A stretch of 31,452 nt of DNA from IMG/VR virus record IMGVR_UViG_3300021511_000281, positions 1 to 31,452 of that record, one strand, 5' to 3'. Position 1 is the stretch's first letter. Each line of letters begins with the position of its first letter. Below the pieces are notes generated by a model. It searched no databases, was not told where the DNA came from, and was given only the letters and a program-made list of their open reading frames with translations. Positions 7,856 to 15,051 of this stretch are shown in pieces. The position numbers were made by a program, and so were the translations under genes. Source of the stretch: a virus.

Positions 7856-8057
7856 AGCCTTACATACCCATAAAATAACCCCCCGCAGGCTAGATCGTTG
7901 AATCACGCCATTGGTTACTGTAACAGTTTCTCACCAAAGGATTTATCAATAAAAAATTTAACCTTTTTTCCGGCCCCTGCAAAAAAAAAATTGCAAAAAC
8001 ATCTATTTCTATATTTTTTTATAGGGAATTTCGGGCGAGTTAAATTGATTAAAGGGT
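7856..8057 (+). other. AT-rich non-coding spacer between cargo and head genes
   Basis: About 200 bp with no convincing gene. It has an imperfect operator-like palindrome (GTTAC T GTAAC, 7914-7924), long A and T runs near 7980-8020, and a TAGGGAATTTCGGG stretch resembling the heptamer repeats elsewhere. A promoter that restarts late transcription after the insert would be logical, but no clear -35/-10 pair with normal spacing is visible. The next start codon (8058) has AAAGGG only 2 bases upstream, too close for a standard ribosome site. Confidence 0.35.
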
Positions 8058-8291
8058 ATGACAACCACCGTCTGCCCGACAACCGCCGAGCTGTTGACTG
8101 CCGCCAAGGCCGCGTATTCCGCGCGCTTAGCCGGCGGAGATGTGGAAGAAGTAACCATCGGCGGCGTCTCCACCAGGTTTGGCTCGCTGACGGCTCTTAA
8201 GCGTCAAATCGACCAGATGGAAGTCCTGTCGCTAATGGAACAGGGCGGCTCCAGGCCCAGTCGAATTTCTCTCCCCGGGAGGTATTCCTGA
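8058..8291 (+). CDS. gpW-like head-tail joining protein
   Basis: 77 residues. It resembles lambda gpW: an N-terminal helix (TAAELLTAAKAAYSARLAGG), a short beta hairpin (EEVTIGGVSTRFG) and a second helix (LTALKRQIDQMEVL), followed by a basic tail. gpW (68 residues) sits in the capsid portal channel after packaging and makes the platform for tail joining. The position immediately before the portal gene is the lambda position. The stop overlaps the portal start (TGATG). The assignment rests on pattern, size and order. Confidence 0.75.
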   Translation: MTTTVCPTTAELLTAAKAAYSARLAGGDVEEVTIGGVSTRFGSLTALKRQIDQMEVLSLMEQGGSRPSRISLPGRYS

Positions 8292-9823
8292 TGGCCGCTG
8301 TCGCCAAAAATGCCAAAACCCTCCCCGCCAGTATGCAGAAGTACGCGACCGGGCCGGCCAAGAATTTCTCGCAAAAAGGCGCCCCGCCCGCGCAGGCAAA
8401 GGACGGCTACGACGCGGCCAGGTACAGCCCGTACCGCACTCTCTTTTCCGGTCTGGGCGGCTCTGCGGACAACCATCTCTCGTCAATGACGCACTGGCAG
8501 CTCATGGAGCAGTGTCGCGACGGGCGACGAAACAGCCCTCTGTTGGCCGGTGCGGTCAAGCGGACGGTGGAAAATGTCGTCGGCACAAGTTTCCGCTGCA
8601 AGTCCACCTCCCAAAGCAACGATTTTAATCAGCGGGCCGATGATTATATCAATGAGCGATGGGCCACCTGCGACGCTCGCGGCAGAACTGACTTCCACGG
8701 CCTCTTGCAGATAATACTGGGCAGCCGAATGACCGACGGCGATATTTTGCTGGTTCATACCGACAAGGGCACCATTAGAATTCAGGAAGCCGACCAGATA
8801 GTCACGCCCACGGGCGTTTTTGGCAAGAGCCGGACAAAACGAAAAATCGTCAACGGCGTGGAACTGGACGCCTGCGGGCGGGCCGTGGCCTACTGGGTGG
8901 CCAATCGCAAGCACATCACCTTTGGCGGATTCGTGGACGATAAAAGGAACGCCAAGCGAATACTCGCGAGTCATTGCACCTTTGCCGGCAATATTCAGCG
9001 GTCCAGCCAGACGCGAGGCGAGCCGGACCTGTCGTCCTGCCTGCCGGTCTACGAGAATTTCAACAAATACTTAATGGCCGAGACCAACGCCGCCTGGGCA
9101 CAGGCAAACTATCCCGGCGTGATCGAGCGAGACCCCACCGCCGGCTGGGAAATGCCCAAGGCCATGATGGACGCGGCGGTTCAGGACTCTCTGTCTAATA
9201 CAACTCTCACGCGGGGCGAGCGGGAAGACCCCAACCAATGGCCCGAACTGTTTCCGGGCGAAAAATTAATTATGCTCAAAAACGAGCGACCGAGCGATGT
9301 GTTCGAGCCATATCTTCGCACAGTCCTGCGAATTATCGGCGTGCCGATCGGTCTGCCGCTGGAACTTATTCTGCTGGATTTCAGCCAGACGAATTATTCA
9401 TCCGGACGGCTGGCGGTGATTCAGAGCCAGCTTGTTTTTGGCACGATGCAGAAATGGCTCATTAACTCAATATGTGATCCCGTGCGGGAGCGATGGATTC
9501 GCGACGGCATCGCATCTGGCGTATTGCCCGTCGTGTCCGATCCGTTCGCGGTCAAGTGGTACCCCCCCAGCTGGCCGTATGTTGACCAGCTCAAGGGTAT
9601 CCAGGCCGATGTAATGGCCATCAAAAACGGCATTCGCACCATCGGCGAAATCGCCGAGCGACGCGGCCTGACGGTGAAGGAATTGGTGGAAGATTTGAAG
9701 AAGGAAGTCGATATATTCGGCAATGCCGGACTGATACATCCGATTTTGCAGATCAAGAATTTTGTCAAACCCAAGGGCAAGCCCGTGGAACGCCCACAAC
9801 CTGCGGAGGCGGTAGCGGCATGA
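8291..9823 (+). CDS. Portal protein, lambda gpB family
   Basis: 510 residues (lambda gpB 533). The lambda-family portal signature is clear: MEQCRDGRRNSPLLAGAVKR, then VVGTSFRCKS, GLLQIILGSRMTDGDILLV and the later SQTNYSSGRLAVIQSQ segment near 375. Twelve copies form the ring at the capsid vertex through which DNA passes; the protein docks the terminase and later the neck. The C-terminus is Pro/Lys-rich. It overlaps the protease gene by 4 nt (ATGA), keeping the lambda order W-B-C. Confidence 0.93.
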   Translation: MAAVAKNAKTLPASMQKYATGPAKNFSQKGAPPAQAKDGYDAARYSPYRTLFSGLGGSADNHLSSMTHWQLMEQCRDGRRNSPLLAGAVKRTVENVVGTSFRCKSTSQSNDFNQRADDYINERWATCDARGRTDFHGLLQIILGSRMTDGDILLVHTDKGTIRIQEADQIVTPTGVFGKSRTKRKIVNGVELDACGRAVAYWVANRKHITFGGFVDDKRNAKRILASHCTFAGNIQRSSQTRGEPDLSSCLPVYENFNKYLMAETNAAWAQANYPGVIERDPTAGWEMPKAMMDAAVQDSLSNTTLTRGEREDPNQWPELFPGEKLIMLKNERPSDVFEPYLRTVLRIIGVPIGLPLELILLDFSQTNYSSGRLAVIQSQLVFGTMQKWLINSICDPVRERWIRDGIASGVLPVVSDPFAVKWYPPSWPYVDQLKGIQADVMAIKNGIRTIGEIAERRGLTVKELVEDLKKEVDIFGNAGLIHPILQIKNFVKPKGKPVERPQPAEAVAA

Positions 9824-11283
9824 GCAAAATACACAAAATAGCGACGCTGCTGACCGCGTTTGAATCTTCCGCCTGGATGCTGGAAGGCGGTTTTTATCAA
9901 CGAATGGCCGAGGTACTGTTGCGCAAGGACGCCGGCGCGTTTCTGACCAGCGAAGAAGTGGACGAAATTGTCCGCCCTAAAGCTGTCGATGGGAAAGCCA
10001 AGACGCCCGCCCGCCCGTTTGACTATCAGACAATCGGCCCTGTGGCCGTGGTACCGATATTCGGCGTGATCTCGAAATACTCCACGCTGGTCGAGCGGAT
10101 ATCCGCCGGGCGGGGATGCTCCTGCGAAACCATTCGTAATAACCTACGGCTCGCTCTGGCGGATGAGTCCGTCGAGACCATCATTATCCGCGTGGATTCT
10201 CCCGGAGGCTCGGTTGCGGGGATAGATGACCTGGCTAGGGAGATTTTCCAGGCTCGCGACAAGAAAAAGATTATCGCCCTGGCCGAGGATACCTGCGCGT
10301 CGGCGGCCTACTACCTGGCCAGCCAGGCCGAGAAGGTTTTCGCCAACTCGTCCGCCGTCGTCGGCTCGATCGGCGTTATCGCCGGGATACTGGATTCGCA
10401 CCGGGCCTACGAAAACGAGGGTTTTCATGTGGTAACTATCAAATCCAGCGACAACAAAGGTTCTGGCACGCAGGGCACGGTTATTACCGAGCAACAGCAG
10501 CGACAGTGGAAGACCACGATCATGGGTCATTACGACCTGTTCATTGATGCGGTAACCCGAGGCAGAAAACAACTCACCCGCGAAGGCCTCGTAGCCGCCA
10601 GCGAGGGGGCTGAGCATATCGCCGACGGCAGGGTATACCTGGGAGCCGAGGCTCTCAAGCTGGGCCTGATTGACGGGTTGGCGACATTTGAAGAGCTGGT
10701 AGAAAACAACTCGCCTGATGGCGGAATGTATAACGGTGATTTTGAAAACACCGACACAGAAACCGACGGCATGAATGCCGTAGAAAATGACACCACCGCG
10801 AAAGGAATTAGTAACATGGCAGAGAAAGACAAAAACAAACAGGCCGAGCAAAAACCCGACGCCACCAAAGCTGTATCCGACGAGAGGCAACGATGCGCGA
10901 CTGTGTCCAAGGTGTTGGCCGGCGAGCCGGATCTGTTGGAAAAGGCCCTGGCCGATGGAGCCTGCGACGAGACCGCGGCCAAGGCGATGCTCGCCGATAC
11001 GCTCCAGACAAAACTCGCCGAGGCCCAAAAGGCCAACACAGAGTTAACGGCGGAGAACGAAATGCTCAAAGGCATGGTCAAAAAACCCGCCGCCTCGGGC
11101 GATGACCTACCCACCGCGGAGTCCACCGACACCGACGGGCCGCAAAACTGGGAAGCAGCCCTGGCGGAGTTTGACGCTATGTATCCCAAAGACCCCGAAA
11201 AAGCGCAGGACGAGGCTATGGCAGCTCATCCCACGCTGTACGCCGCGTGGCGTCAGGAGCAGGGAATCGACACTAAAAAGTAG
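9820..11283 (+). CDS. S49-family prohead protease with C-terminal scaffold (lambda gpC/Nu3 type)
   Basis: 487 residues. Residues ~70-290 form an SppA/ClpP-fold serine protease: VAVVPIFGVIS, RVDSPGGSVAG (oxyanion region, 124-134), the nucleophile Ser161 in CASAAYYLAS, GSIGVIAG, and a likely catalytic Lys208 in VTIKSSDNKG. The enzyme matures the prohead. The last ~155 residues are charged, Ala/Glu/Lys-rich and coiled-coil-like, as expected of an assembly scaffold. In lambda the scaffold Nu3 is made from an internal start in gene C, and a matching internal start is seen here (separate entry). It starts by ATGA overlap with the portal gene. Confidence 0.92.
   Translation: MSKIHKIATLLTAFESSAWMLEGGFYQRMAEVLLRKDAGAFLTSEEVDEIVRPKAVDGKAKTPARPFDYQTIGPVAVVPIFGVISKYSTLVERISAGRGCSCETIRNNLRLALADESVETIIIRVDSPGGSVAGIDDLAREIFQARDKKKIIALAEDTCASAAYYLASQAEKVFANSSAVVGSIGVIAGILDSHRAYENEGFHVVTIKSSDNKGSGTQGTVITEQQQRQWKTTIMGHYDLFIDAVTRGRKQLTREGLVAASEGAEHIADGRVYLGAEALKLGLIDGLATFEELVENNSPDGGMYNGDFENTDTETDGMNAVENDTTAKGISNMAEKDKNKQAEQKPDATKAVSDERQRCATVSKVLAGEPDLLEKALADGACDETAAKAMLADTLQTKLAEAQKANTELTAENEMLKGMVKKPAASGDDLPTAESTDTDGPQNWEAALAEFDAMYPKDPEKAQDEAMAAHPTLYAAWRQEQGIDTKK
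10816..11283 (+). CDS. Internal in-frame scaffold protein (Nu3-like), gene within a gene
   Basis: An in-frame ATG at 10816 inside the protease gene is preceded by AAAGGA (10801-10806) with 9 bases of spacing, a better ribosome site than most start codons here. It would give a 155-residue protein, MAEKDKNKQAEQ onward, with a helical Glu/Ala-rich core (KLAEAQKANTELTAENEML) typical of scaffolds. The other in-frame ATG at 10771 lacks a ribosome site. The layout copies lambda C/Nu3. Expression is inferred from the ribosome site and precedent. Confidence 0.7.
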   Translation: MAEKDKNKQAEQKPDATKAVSDERQRCATVSKVLAGEPDLLEKALADGACDETAAKAMLADTLQTKLAEAQKANTELTAENEMLKGMVKKPAASGDDLPTAESTDTDGPQNWEAALAEFDAMYPKDPEKAQDEAMAAHPTLYAAWRQEQGIDTKK

Positions 11284-11348
11284 CAGGCAGGAAACAGGCA
11301 AATAAACAAAAAAACATCAATCAGGCACACTTGTTAGGAGATACAAAC

Positions 11349-12476
11349 ATGACTACACCTTATACCCCCGATTACGATGAAGTACCGGATGTCAACGAAG
11401 CCCCGCTTCGCGAGAGTCCGCTCTCCCAGGTCGCAGCGGCTGCATTGAACTATGGCCGACGCGTAAAAAACGCCGCCAACGGCAAGGTGGTCTATGCCGG
11501 CGTGGATGATATGGATTTCCTCGGCGTAACCGCCGCCAGAGTGGCTATCAACGCCGCGGTGGCGGTGTACCTGCGGAACCACTCGGCGATGATCCCGGTC
11601 TATGTTACCGGTGCCGTGGCCAAAGGTGACTATCTGTACGGAGCAGCCGACGGCGGTTTTCAGACCACGCCAAACGGCCCGGCCCTGGCCCAGGCCCAAC
11701 AGGCTCGCACCGCGGCGGGTATCGTCTCTGCTATCCTGATGGGTTACGGAGCAGGCTCGCAGCAGGTGAGTATGGAGAGCGCCGACGAAGCCAAAATAGT
11801 CCTCTACGACGATTTCATCAGCGGTTTCACCGAGGACGGTGGAAAGTTTTCCGAAACTCCCGACAAGGGCAACTGGCTGTTGACCGTCGTGGACGGTGAT
11901 ACGGACAATGGCGAGGTCTGCAAGGTAACCGATGACGGCCCGGGCGGGCTGTTGGAGCTTACCACCAACGACGCCAACGCCGACAGCTGTGAGCTGCAGC
12001 TCAACGGCGAGGCGTTTGCCCTGCAGGTAGGCAAGGAACTGACATACCGCACGCGGCTGGCTCTGAAGGATGTTTCCGCCTCTGACCTGTTCGTCGGTCT
12101 GGCCATTACGGACACGACCGTCCTGGCCGGTGTGAGCGACAGGGTAGGTTTCCAGGTCGATCACGACGGGAACATTGACTGTCTCGTCGAGCAGGACACC
12201 ACGGAATACAAGGTAGATTCCGAGGTAGACATCGCCGACTGTGCGGCTATCGGCAGTTTTGCCACCAAGGGCGTGGAACTGGCGTTCCACTGGGATGGCG
12301 TCGACACGGTGAAGTTTTCCATTGACGGCACTGTCGTCAAGGCCTTCACCGACAACGGATCGACGATCCTGATCCCGGACGATGAGGCTCTTACGCCGAC
12401 GTTCGCCATCAAGGCCGCCGCCGCTGCTGCCCAAACACTTTGGGTGGACGAGTTGCAGGTCGAGATGCAGCGGTAG
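11349..12476 (+). CDS. Capsid decoration-like protein fused to a lectin/glucanase-fold domain
   Basis: The start is ATG 11349, with TTAGGAG at 11334-11340; the earlier TTG at 11331 is rejected. 375 residues. The N-terminal ~135 residues (VYLRNHSAMIPVYVTGAVAKGD and after) resemble DUF2190-type head decoration proteins, and the gene sits where lambda has gpD, just before the capsid gene. After a short linker, residues ~150-375 are beta-rich and resemble a concanavalin-A-like domain (AFHWDGVDTVKFSIDG is typical of its late strands; QTLWVDELQVEMQR closes it). The protein may stud the capsid and carry a sugar-binding domain outward. The fusion is seen directly; the domain names are pattern-based. 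Confidence 0.7.
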   Translation: MTTPYTPDYDEVPDVNEAPLRESPLSQVAAAALNYGRRVKNAANGKVVYAGVDDMDFLGVTAARVAINAAVAVYLRNHSAMIPVYVTGAVAKGDYLYGAADGGFQTTPNGPALAQAQQARTAAGIVSAILMGYGAGSQQVSMESADEAKIVLYDDFISGFTEDGGKFSETPDKGNWLLTVVDGDTDNGEVCKVTDDGPGGLLELTTNDANADSCELQLNGEAFALQVGKELTYRTRLALKDVSASDLFVGLAITDTTVLAGVSDRVGFQVDHDGNIDCLVEQDTTEYKVDSEVDIADCAAIGSFATKGVELAFHWDGVDTVKFSIDGTVVKAFTDNGSTILIPDDEALTPTFAIKAAAAAAQTLWVDELQVEMQR

Positions 12477-12573
12477 TTTTTCAAAAAAAAACAACCAGTA
12501 GTTTTACAACAAAAAAACCCGCCAGTCATGGATGAACGGCGGCAAAAAGCACCACGAATGAAAGGATTCTACC

Positions 12574-13530
12574 ATGCCACAGCAACCAACAACCACCCCA
12601 AGGCCCGACCTGCAGCGAGCGATGCAGCAAGTTCTCACGCAGGGGACGGATGAGTTTATCGCCCCGATAGTTTCACCAGCCCTGCCGGTCAATCGCAAGG
12701 GCGATGTTTTCGGCGTCCTCGGCGCCGAGGCATTGCTATCCATGGGCGACGATCGCAAGGCCCCTCGGAGCAAGTCTGCCCGCGGCGATTATGAGCTGAC
12801 GACAGATCAGTATGCCTGCGTGTCCAGGAGCTGGGAAGAGGTCGTCGACGACGAGGAAGTCTCCGAGTTCGGTACCGCCTTCAATATGGAGCGGATAGCC
12901 ACAGATCGCGCCACTGGCGTAATCCTTCGCGGCCACGAATATCGTGTAGCTCATCAAATTTTCAACGAGACCAATTTCACCCCGCACGCCGCGGTGGCGG
13001 ACTGGGATACGCTGGCGTCTGCCGACCCGCTGGTGGATGTGAGTGCAGGGAAAGTGGCCATGCGAATAATCAAGCCCAACGCGCTGATTATCAGCTATGA
13101 CACCTTCCTGAACCTCGGTCTAACCGATGCTGTTATCGAGAGAATCAAACATGTCGATTCCAATGTCAAACGAGGCGAGATTAGTACCGGTCATCTGGCT
13201 TCCTATTTTGGCGTCGAGCGGGTGCTGGTTGGCAGTGGTGTCTACAACTCCGCACCTAAGGGCGAAACGGCCATCTCCGCGAATATCTGGTCAAACGACT
13301 ACGCCATGCTCTGCCGCATTGCCCCTGGCGTATCTCGTGACATGATGGTGCCCTGTATTGCCAGGACAATGGTCTGGACCGAGCGGGCCGGTAGCGGTCA
13401 ACTCTGCGGCGTGAGCAGCTACCGCGAGGAAGCGTCCGAAGGCACTATTATCAAGGTTGTTACAGCCCTGGACGAAAAACTGATGTGCGACAAAGACCTC
13501 GCCGGCTATCTAATAAAAATAGCCGCGTAA
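12574..13530 (+). CDS. Major capsid protein (HK97 fold)
   Basis: 318 residues, close to lambda gpE (341). An early segment (FIAPIVSPALPVNRKGDVFGV) is followed by the TDQYACVSRSWEEVVDDEE region, a helix with IKPNALIISYDTFLNL, and the C-terminal EEASEGTIIKVVTALDEKL strand pattern that often closes HK97-fold capsid proteins. Position after protease, scaffold and decoration genes is decisive. AAAGGA precedes the ATG. An inverted repeat follows the gene. Confidence 0.87.
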   Translation: MPQQPTTTPRPDLQRAMQQVLTQGTDEFIAPIVSPALPVNRKGDVFGVLGAEALLSMGDDRKAPRSKSARGDYELTTDQYACVSRSWEEVVDDEEVSEFGTAFNMERIATDRATGVILRGHEYRVAHQIFNETNFTPHAAVADWDTLASADPLVDVSAGKVAMRIIKPNALIISYDTFLNLGLTDAVIERIKHVDSNVKRGEISTGHLASYFGVERVLVGSGVYNSAPKGETAISANIWSNDYAMLCRIAPGVSRDMMVPCIARTMVWTERAGSGQLCGVSSYREEASEGTIIKVVTALDEKLMCDKDLAGYLIKIAA

Positions 13531-13554
13531 TTTTTGCGTAAAAACCTGCGTCTG

Positions 13555-13604
13555 ACCGGGTCGGTCGGTAGGGCGGAATGGATTCCTAAAGCCGCCGGCC
13601 CGGT
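13555..13604 (+). terminator. Possible stem-loop after the capsid gene
   Basis: ACCGGG (13555-13560) pairs with CCCGGT (13599-13604), and flanking CGG/CCG runs extend the stem with mismatches. The loop is long (about 20-38 nt depending on pairing). ATTTTG follows, so this could be a weak terminator that lowers expression of the downstream genes relative to capsid protein. No folding calculation was done. Confidence 0.35.
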
Positions 13605-13664
13605 ATTTTGTATATGTTTACATGTTTATCAGTTTTTTTTTGGGACAGCGAAAGGATTTGCAGC

Positions 13665-13919
13665 ATGGAGAACCTCATGCCGGTTTGGCTCCAGGTATTT
13701 TATATATTTTTAGCTGTGATCATGCTGGGGTGGGCCACCTGGATCACCTTGCTGGTAATAGCTCATGGAAACAAACTCTCTAAATTTGAAGAACGATGCG
13801 ACAACCGTTGTAAAAACCTCACCGAAATCAGCCAGACGGTCTGGCGAACATCCCGCAACATTGTCCGTATAGGAATGAAGATGGGCATTGAAGACCAGCT
13901 AGAAAGGGAATCACCATGA
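13665..13919 (+). CDS. Small membrane protein with coiled-coil tail (holin- or inner-spanin-like)
   Basis: The start is chosen at ATG 13665, with AAAGGA at 13651-13656; upstream in-frame codons give an unlikely N-terminus. 84 residues: one strong transmembrane helix (about 5-33, VWLQVFYIFLAVIMLGWATW), then a charged amphipathic tail (KLSKFEERCDNRCKN and following) with two cysteines. The shape fits an inner-membrane spanin or a structural membrane anchor. It overlaps the lipoprotein gene by ATGA, as inner and outer spanin genes often do. There is no endolysin nearby, so a lysis role is only a suggestion. Confidence 0.6.
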   Translation: MENLMPVWLQVFYIFLAVIMLGWATWITLLVIAHGNKLSKFEERCDNRCKNLTEISQTVWRTSRNIVRIGMKMGIEDQLERESP

Positions 13920-14242
13920 ACATGAAACCCAGCACTATCGCAATCGTATTGGTAGCCTCGGCTCTGGCCCTGGCATCCATGGGCTGCTCGGGCACCGGCG
14001 GAGTCGGCGGTCAGGGCTTTACGATCACCGTCAACCAGGGCGCAGCTGGCCCCGAGGCCTCCGGCCAGGCCACAAGCGCCGACGCCCAGGCCAGTGGCAC
14101 CGGCGGTAATAGTAGCGTTATAAATATCGTCGTCCACGACGGAGGCACGGGGTTTCCAAACCCTTCGCCGGCTCCGGCGAAGGTAACGACGGAGCCGAAC
14201 GAAACCTCGCAGACCTCGTCGGACACACCGTCCGGCGAGTAG
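13916..14242 (+). CDS. Small lipoprotein (possible outer spanin)
   Basis: 108 residues. The N-terminus is a type II signal peptide: Lys4, hydrophobic core TIAIVLVASALALA, and lipobox SMGC with Cys24 as the lipidated residue. The rest is low complexity, rich in Gly, Ala, Ser, Thr and Pro (SPAPAK, TSQTSSDTPSGE). Outer spanins are short Pro-rich lipoproteins, and this gene is coupled to a TM/coiled-coil gene upstream. A second reading frame over its 3' end looks coding (14116-14331), so its annotated C-terminus could be altered by a frameshift. Confidence 0.65.
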   Translation: MNMKPSTIAIVLVASALALASMGCSGTGGVGGQGFTITVNQGAAGPEASGQATSADAQASGTGGNSSVINIVVHDGGTGFPNPSPAPAKVTTEPNETSQTSSDTPSGE

Positions 14243-14331
14243 CCACAAGTATTGGAATACCGTGGTTTTGGGCGTTGCTCCTGGGTGTAGGGGCGACATT
14301 CATCGCAAAACTTTTGAGCAGGAGCAAATGA
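14116..14331 (+). CDS. Hidden -1 frame segment with a transmembrane helix, no normal start
   Basis: In the -1 frame relative to the lipoprotein gene, an open stretch runs from 14116 to TGA 14329-14331. Its end reads LADLVGHTVRRVATSIG, then a hydrophobic helix IPWFWALLLGVGATFIAKLL and a basic tail SRSK. The stop overlaps the holin-like gene's ATG by ATGA, the same junction used by real genes here. No ATG, GTG or TTG lies before the helix; ATT 14251 and TTG 14275 are the only candidates. It may be reached by -1 frameshifting from the lipoprotein gene, or the region may carry a frameshift mutation or sequencing error. Confidence 0.4.
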   Translation, partial: RYKYRRPRRRHGVSKPFAGSGEGNDGAERNLADLVGHTVRRVATSIGIPWFWALLLGVGATFIAKLLSRSK

Positions 14332-14624
14332 AAATGAAAAACTTCATGACAAAAATCACATCACGCAAGTTTCTCTCGGCGGTAACCATCATAGTAGTGG
14401 GGATCATCGCGATGTTTACCGATGTGCCGGTGGAACAGGTCGAACAAGCCGCCGATGGCGTCTCGGAAATATCGCCCTATGCCCAGTATGTCCCCAAGGC
14501 TATAGGCGCCCTGATGGCGATTGTTGGGTTTTTGGGCTATGCCAAGGCCGAGGCCGAGGTGGACGCCGCCCGAGCCGGTAAGGCCCACGACGCGGTAGCT
14601 CCGCACGAAGGCGCGCGGCTGTAA
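14328..14624 (+). CDS. Holin-like two-helix membrane protein
   Basis: The start is ATG 14328, with AGGAG at 14320-14324. 98 residues: a basic N-terminus (KMKNFMTKITSRK), helix 1 (FLSAVTIIVVGIIAMF), an acidic linker (VEQVEQAADGVSEI), helix 2 (AIGALMAIVGFLGYA) and a charged C-terminus. Two helices with a short polar linker fit a class II holin or a related phage membrane protein. The location between capsid and head-tail joining genes is unusual for lysis genes. Confidence 0.6.
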   Translation: MKMKNFMTKITSRKFLSAVTIIVVGIIAMFTDVPVEQVEQAADGVSEISPYAQYVPKAIGALMAIVGFLGYAKAEAEVDAARAGKAHDAVAPHEGARL

Positions 14625-14627
14625 CAC

Positions 14628-14996
14628 ATGCCTACCTCCGCCGAAAACCTTCTTGCGATGGGCCTGCAGTCTGTGGGGTTTAACCCCGACGCGCCAGGCT
14701 CCCTGGCCCAATGGATTTATTACACGCCGGAGGGTGAACCTCAAAGCAAAATTCCCGCCGTAGTCGAACCGGTGCGGCGGGATATGCAGGACGGGAAATA
14801 CGTCGAGACACGGAAAATAACCATCCTGCGACGCGATATCGCCGAGCCTCGCGAAAAAGAGCTGTGCGTGATTGACGATGTCGGTTACGCCGTCGAGAAC
14901 ATTGCCGAACAGTCCGGCGTGATAAGCGTGCTGAATATCAAACGAGCCAGGCGGCTCCGCAAGGAACAAGGCAACGCGACGGATAGTTATCGGTAA
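14628..14996 (+). CDS. Head-tail joining / head completion protein (putative)
   Basis: 122 residues, no signal peptide. It has a helical N-terminus (SAENLLAMGLQSV) and a beta-rich middle with ETRKITILRRDIAEPREKELCVIDDVGYAVENIAEQSGVISVLNIKR, the kind of small beta protein seen as neck or completion factors (compare lambda gpFII). Position between capsid and tail genes supports a connector role; no firm family match. Its 3' end (GATAGTTATCGG then TAA) resembles the CAGTTAT/CAGTAAA heptamers, so the stop codon may come from a repeat. No Shine-Dalgarno is obvious; the gene starts 3 nt after the previous stop. Confidence 0.55.
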   Translation: MPTSAENLLAMGLQSVGFNPDAPGSLAQWIYYTPEGEPQSKIPAVVEPVRRDMQDGKYVETRKITILRRDIAEPREKELCVIDDVGYAVENIAEQSGVISVLNIKRARRLRKEQGNATDSYR

Positions 14997-15005
14997 AGGA
15001 AAAAA

Positions 15006-15032
15006 GTAATCAGCTATCAGTAGTCAGTTGTA
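15006..15032 (+). repeat. Heptamer repeat, CAGTAAT family
   Basis: Three to four degenerate 7-bp units (CAGCTAT, CAGTAGT, CAGTTGT) fill the gap between two tail-joining genes. The same family occurs at 20781-20842, inverted at 20892-20920, and at 30271-30305. Confidence 0.8.
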
Positions 15033-15051
15033 GGTAAAGAGAAATAAAAAA

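Noticed and set aside
7898-8200. 100-codon frame beginning with TTG across the AT-rich spacer into the gpW-like gene
   Set aside because: Composition is that of translated A/T runs and it overlaps the better-supported gpW-like frame.
10144-11028. Minus-strand frame of 294 codons opposite the protease gene
   Set aside because: It lies entirely over recognisable S49 protease and scaffold sequence on the plus strand.
11334-12494. Minus-strand open frame of 386 codons opposite the decoration-like gene
   Set aside because: The plus-strand protein has a good ribosome site, operon position and domain pattern; the antisense product looks like shadow translation.
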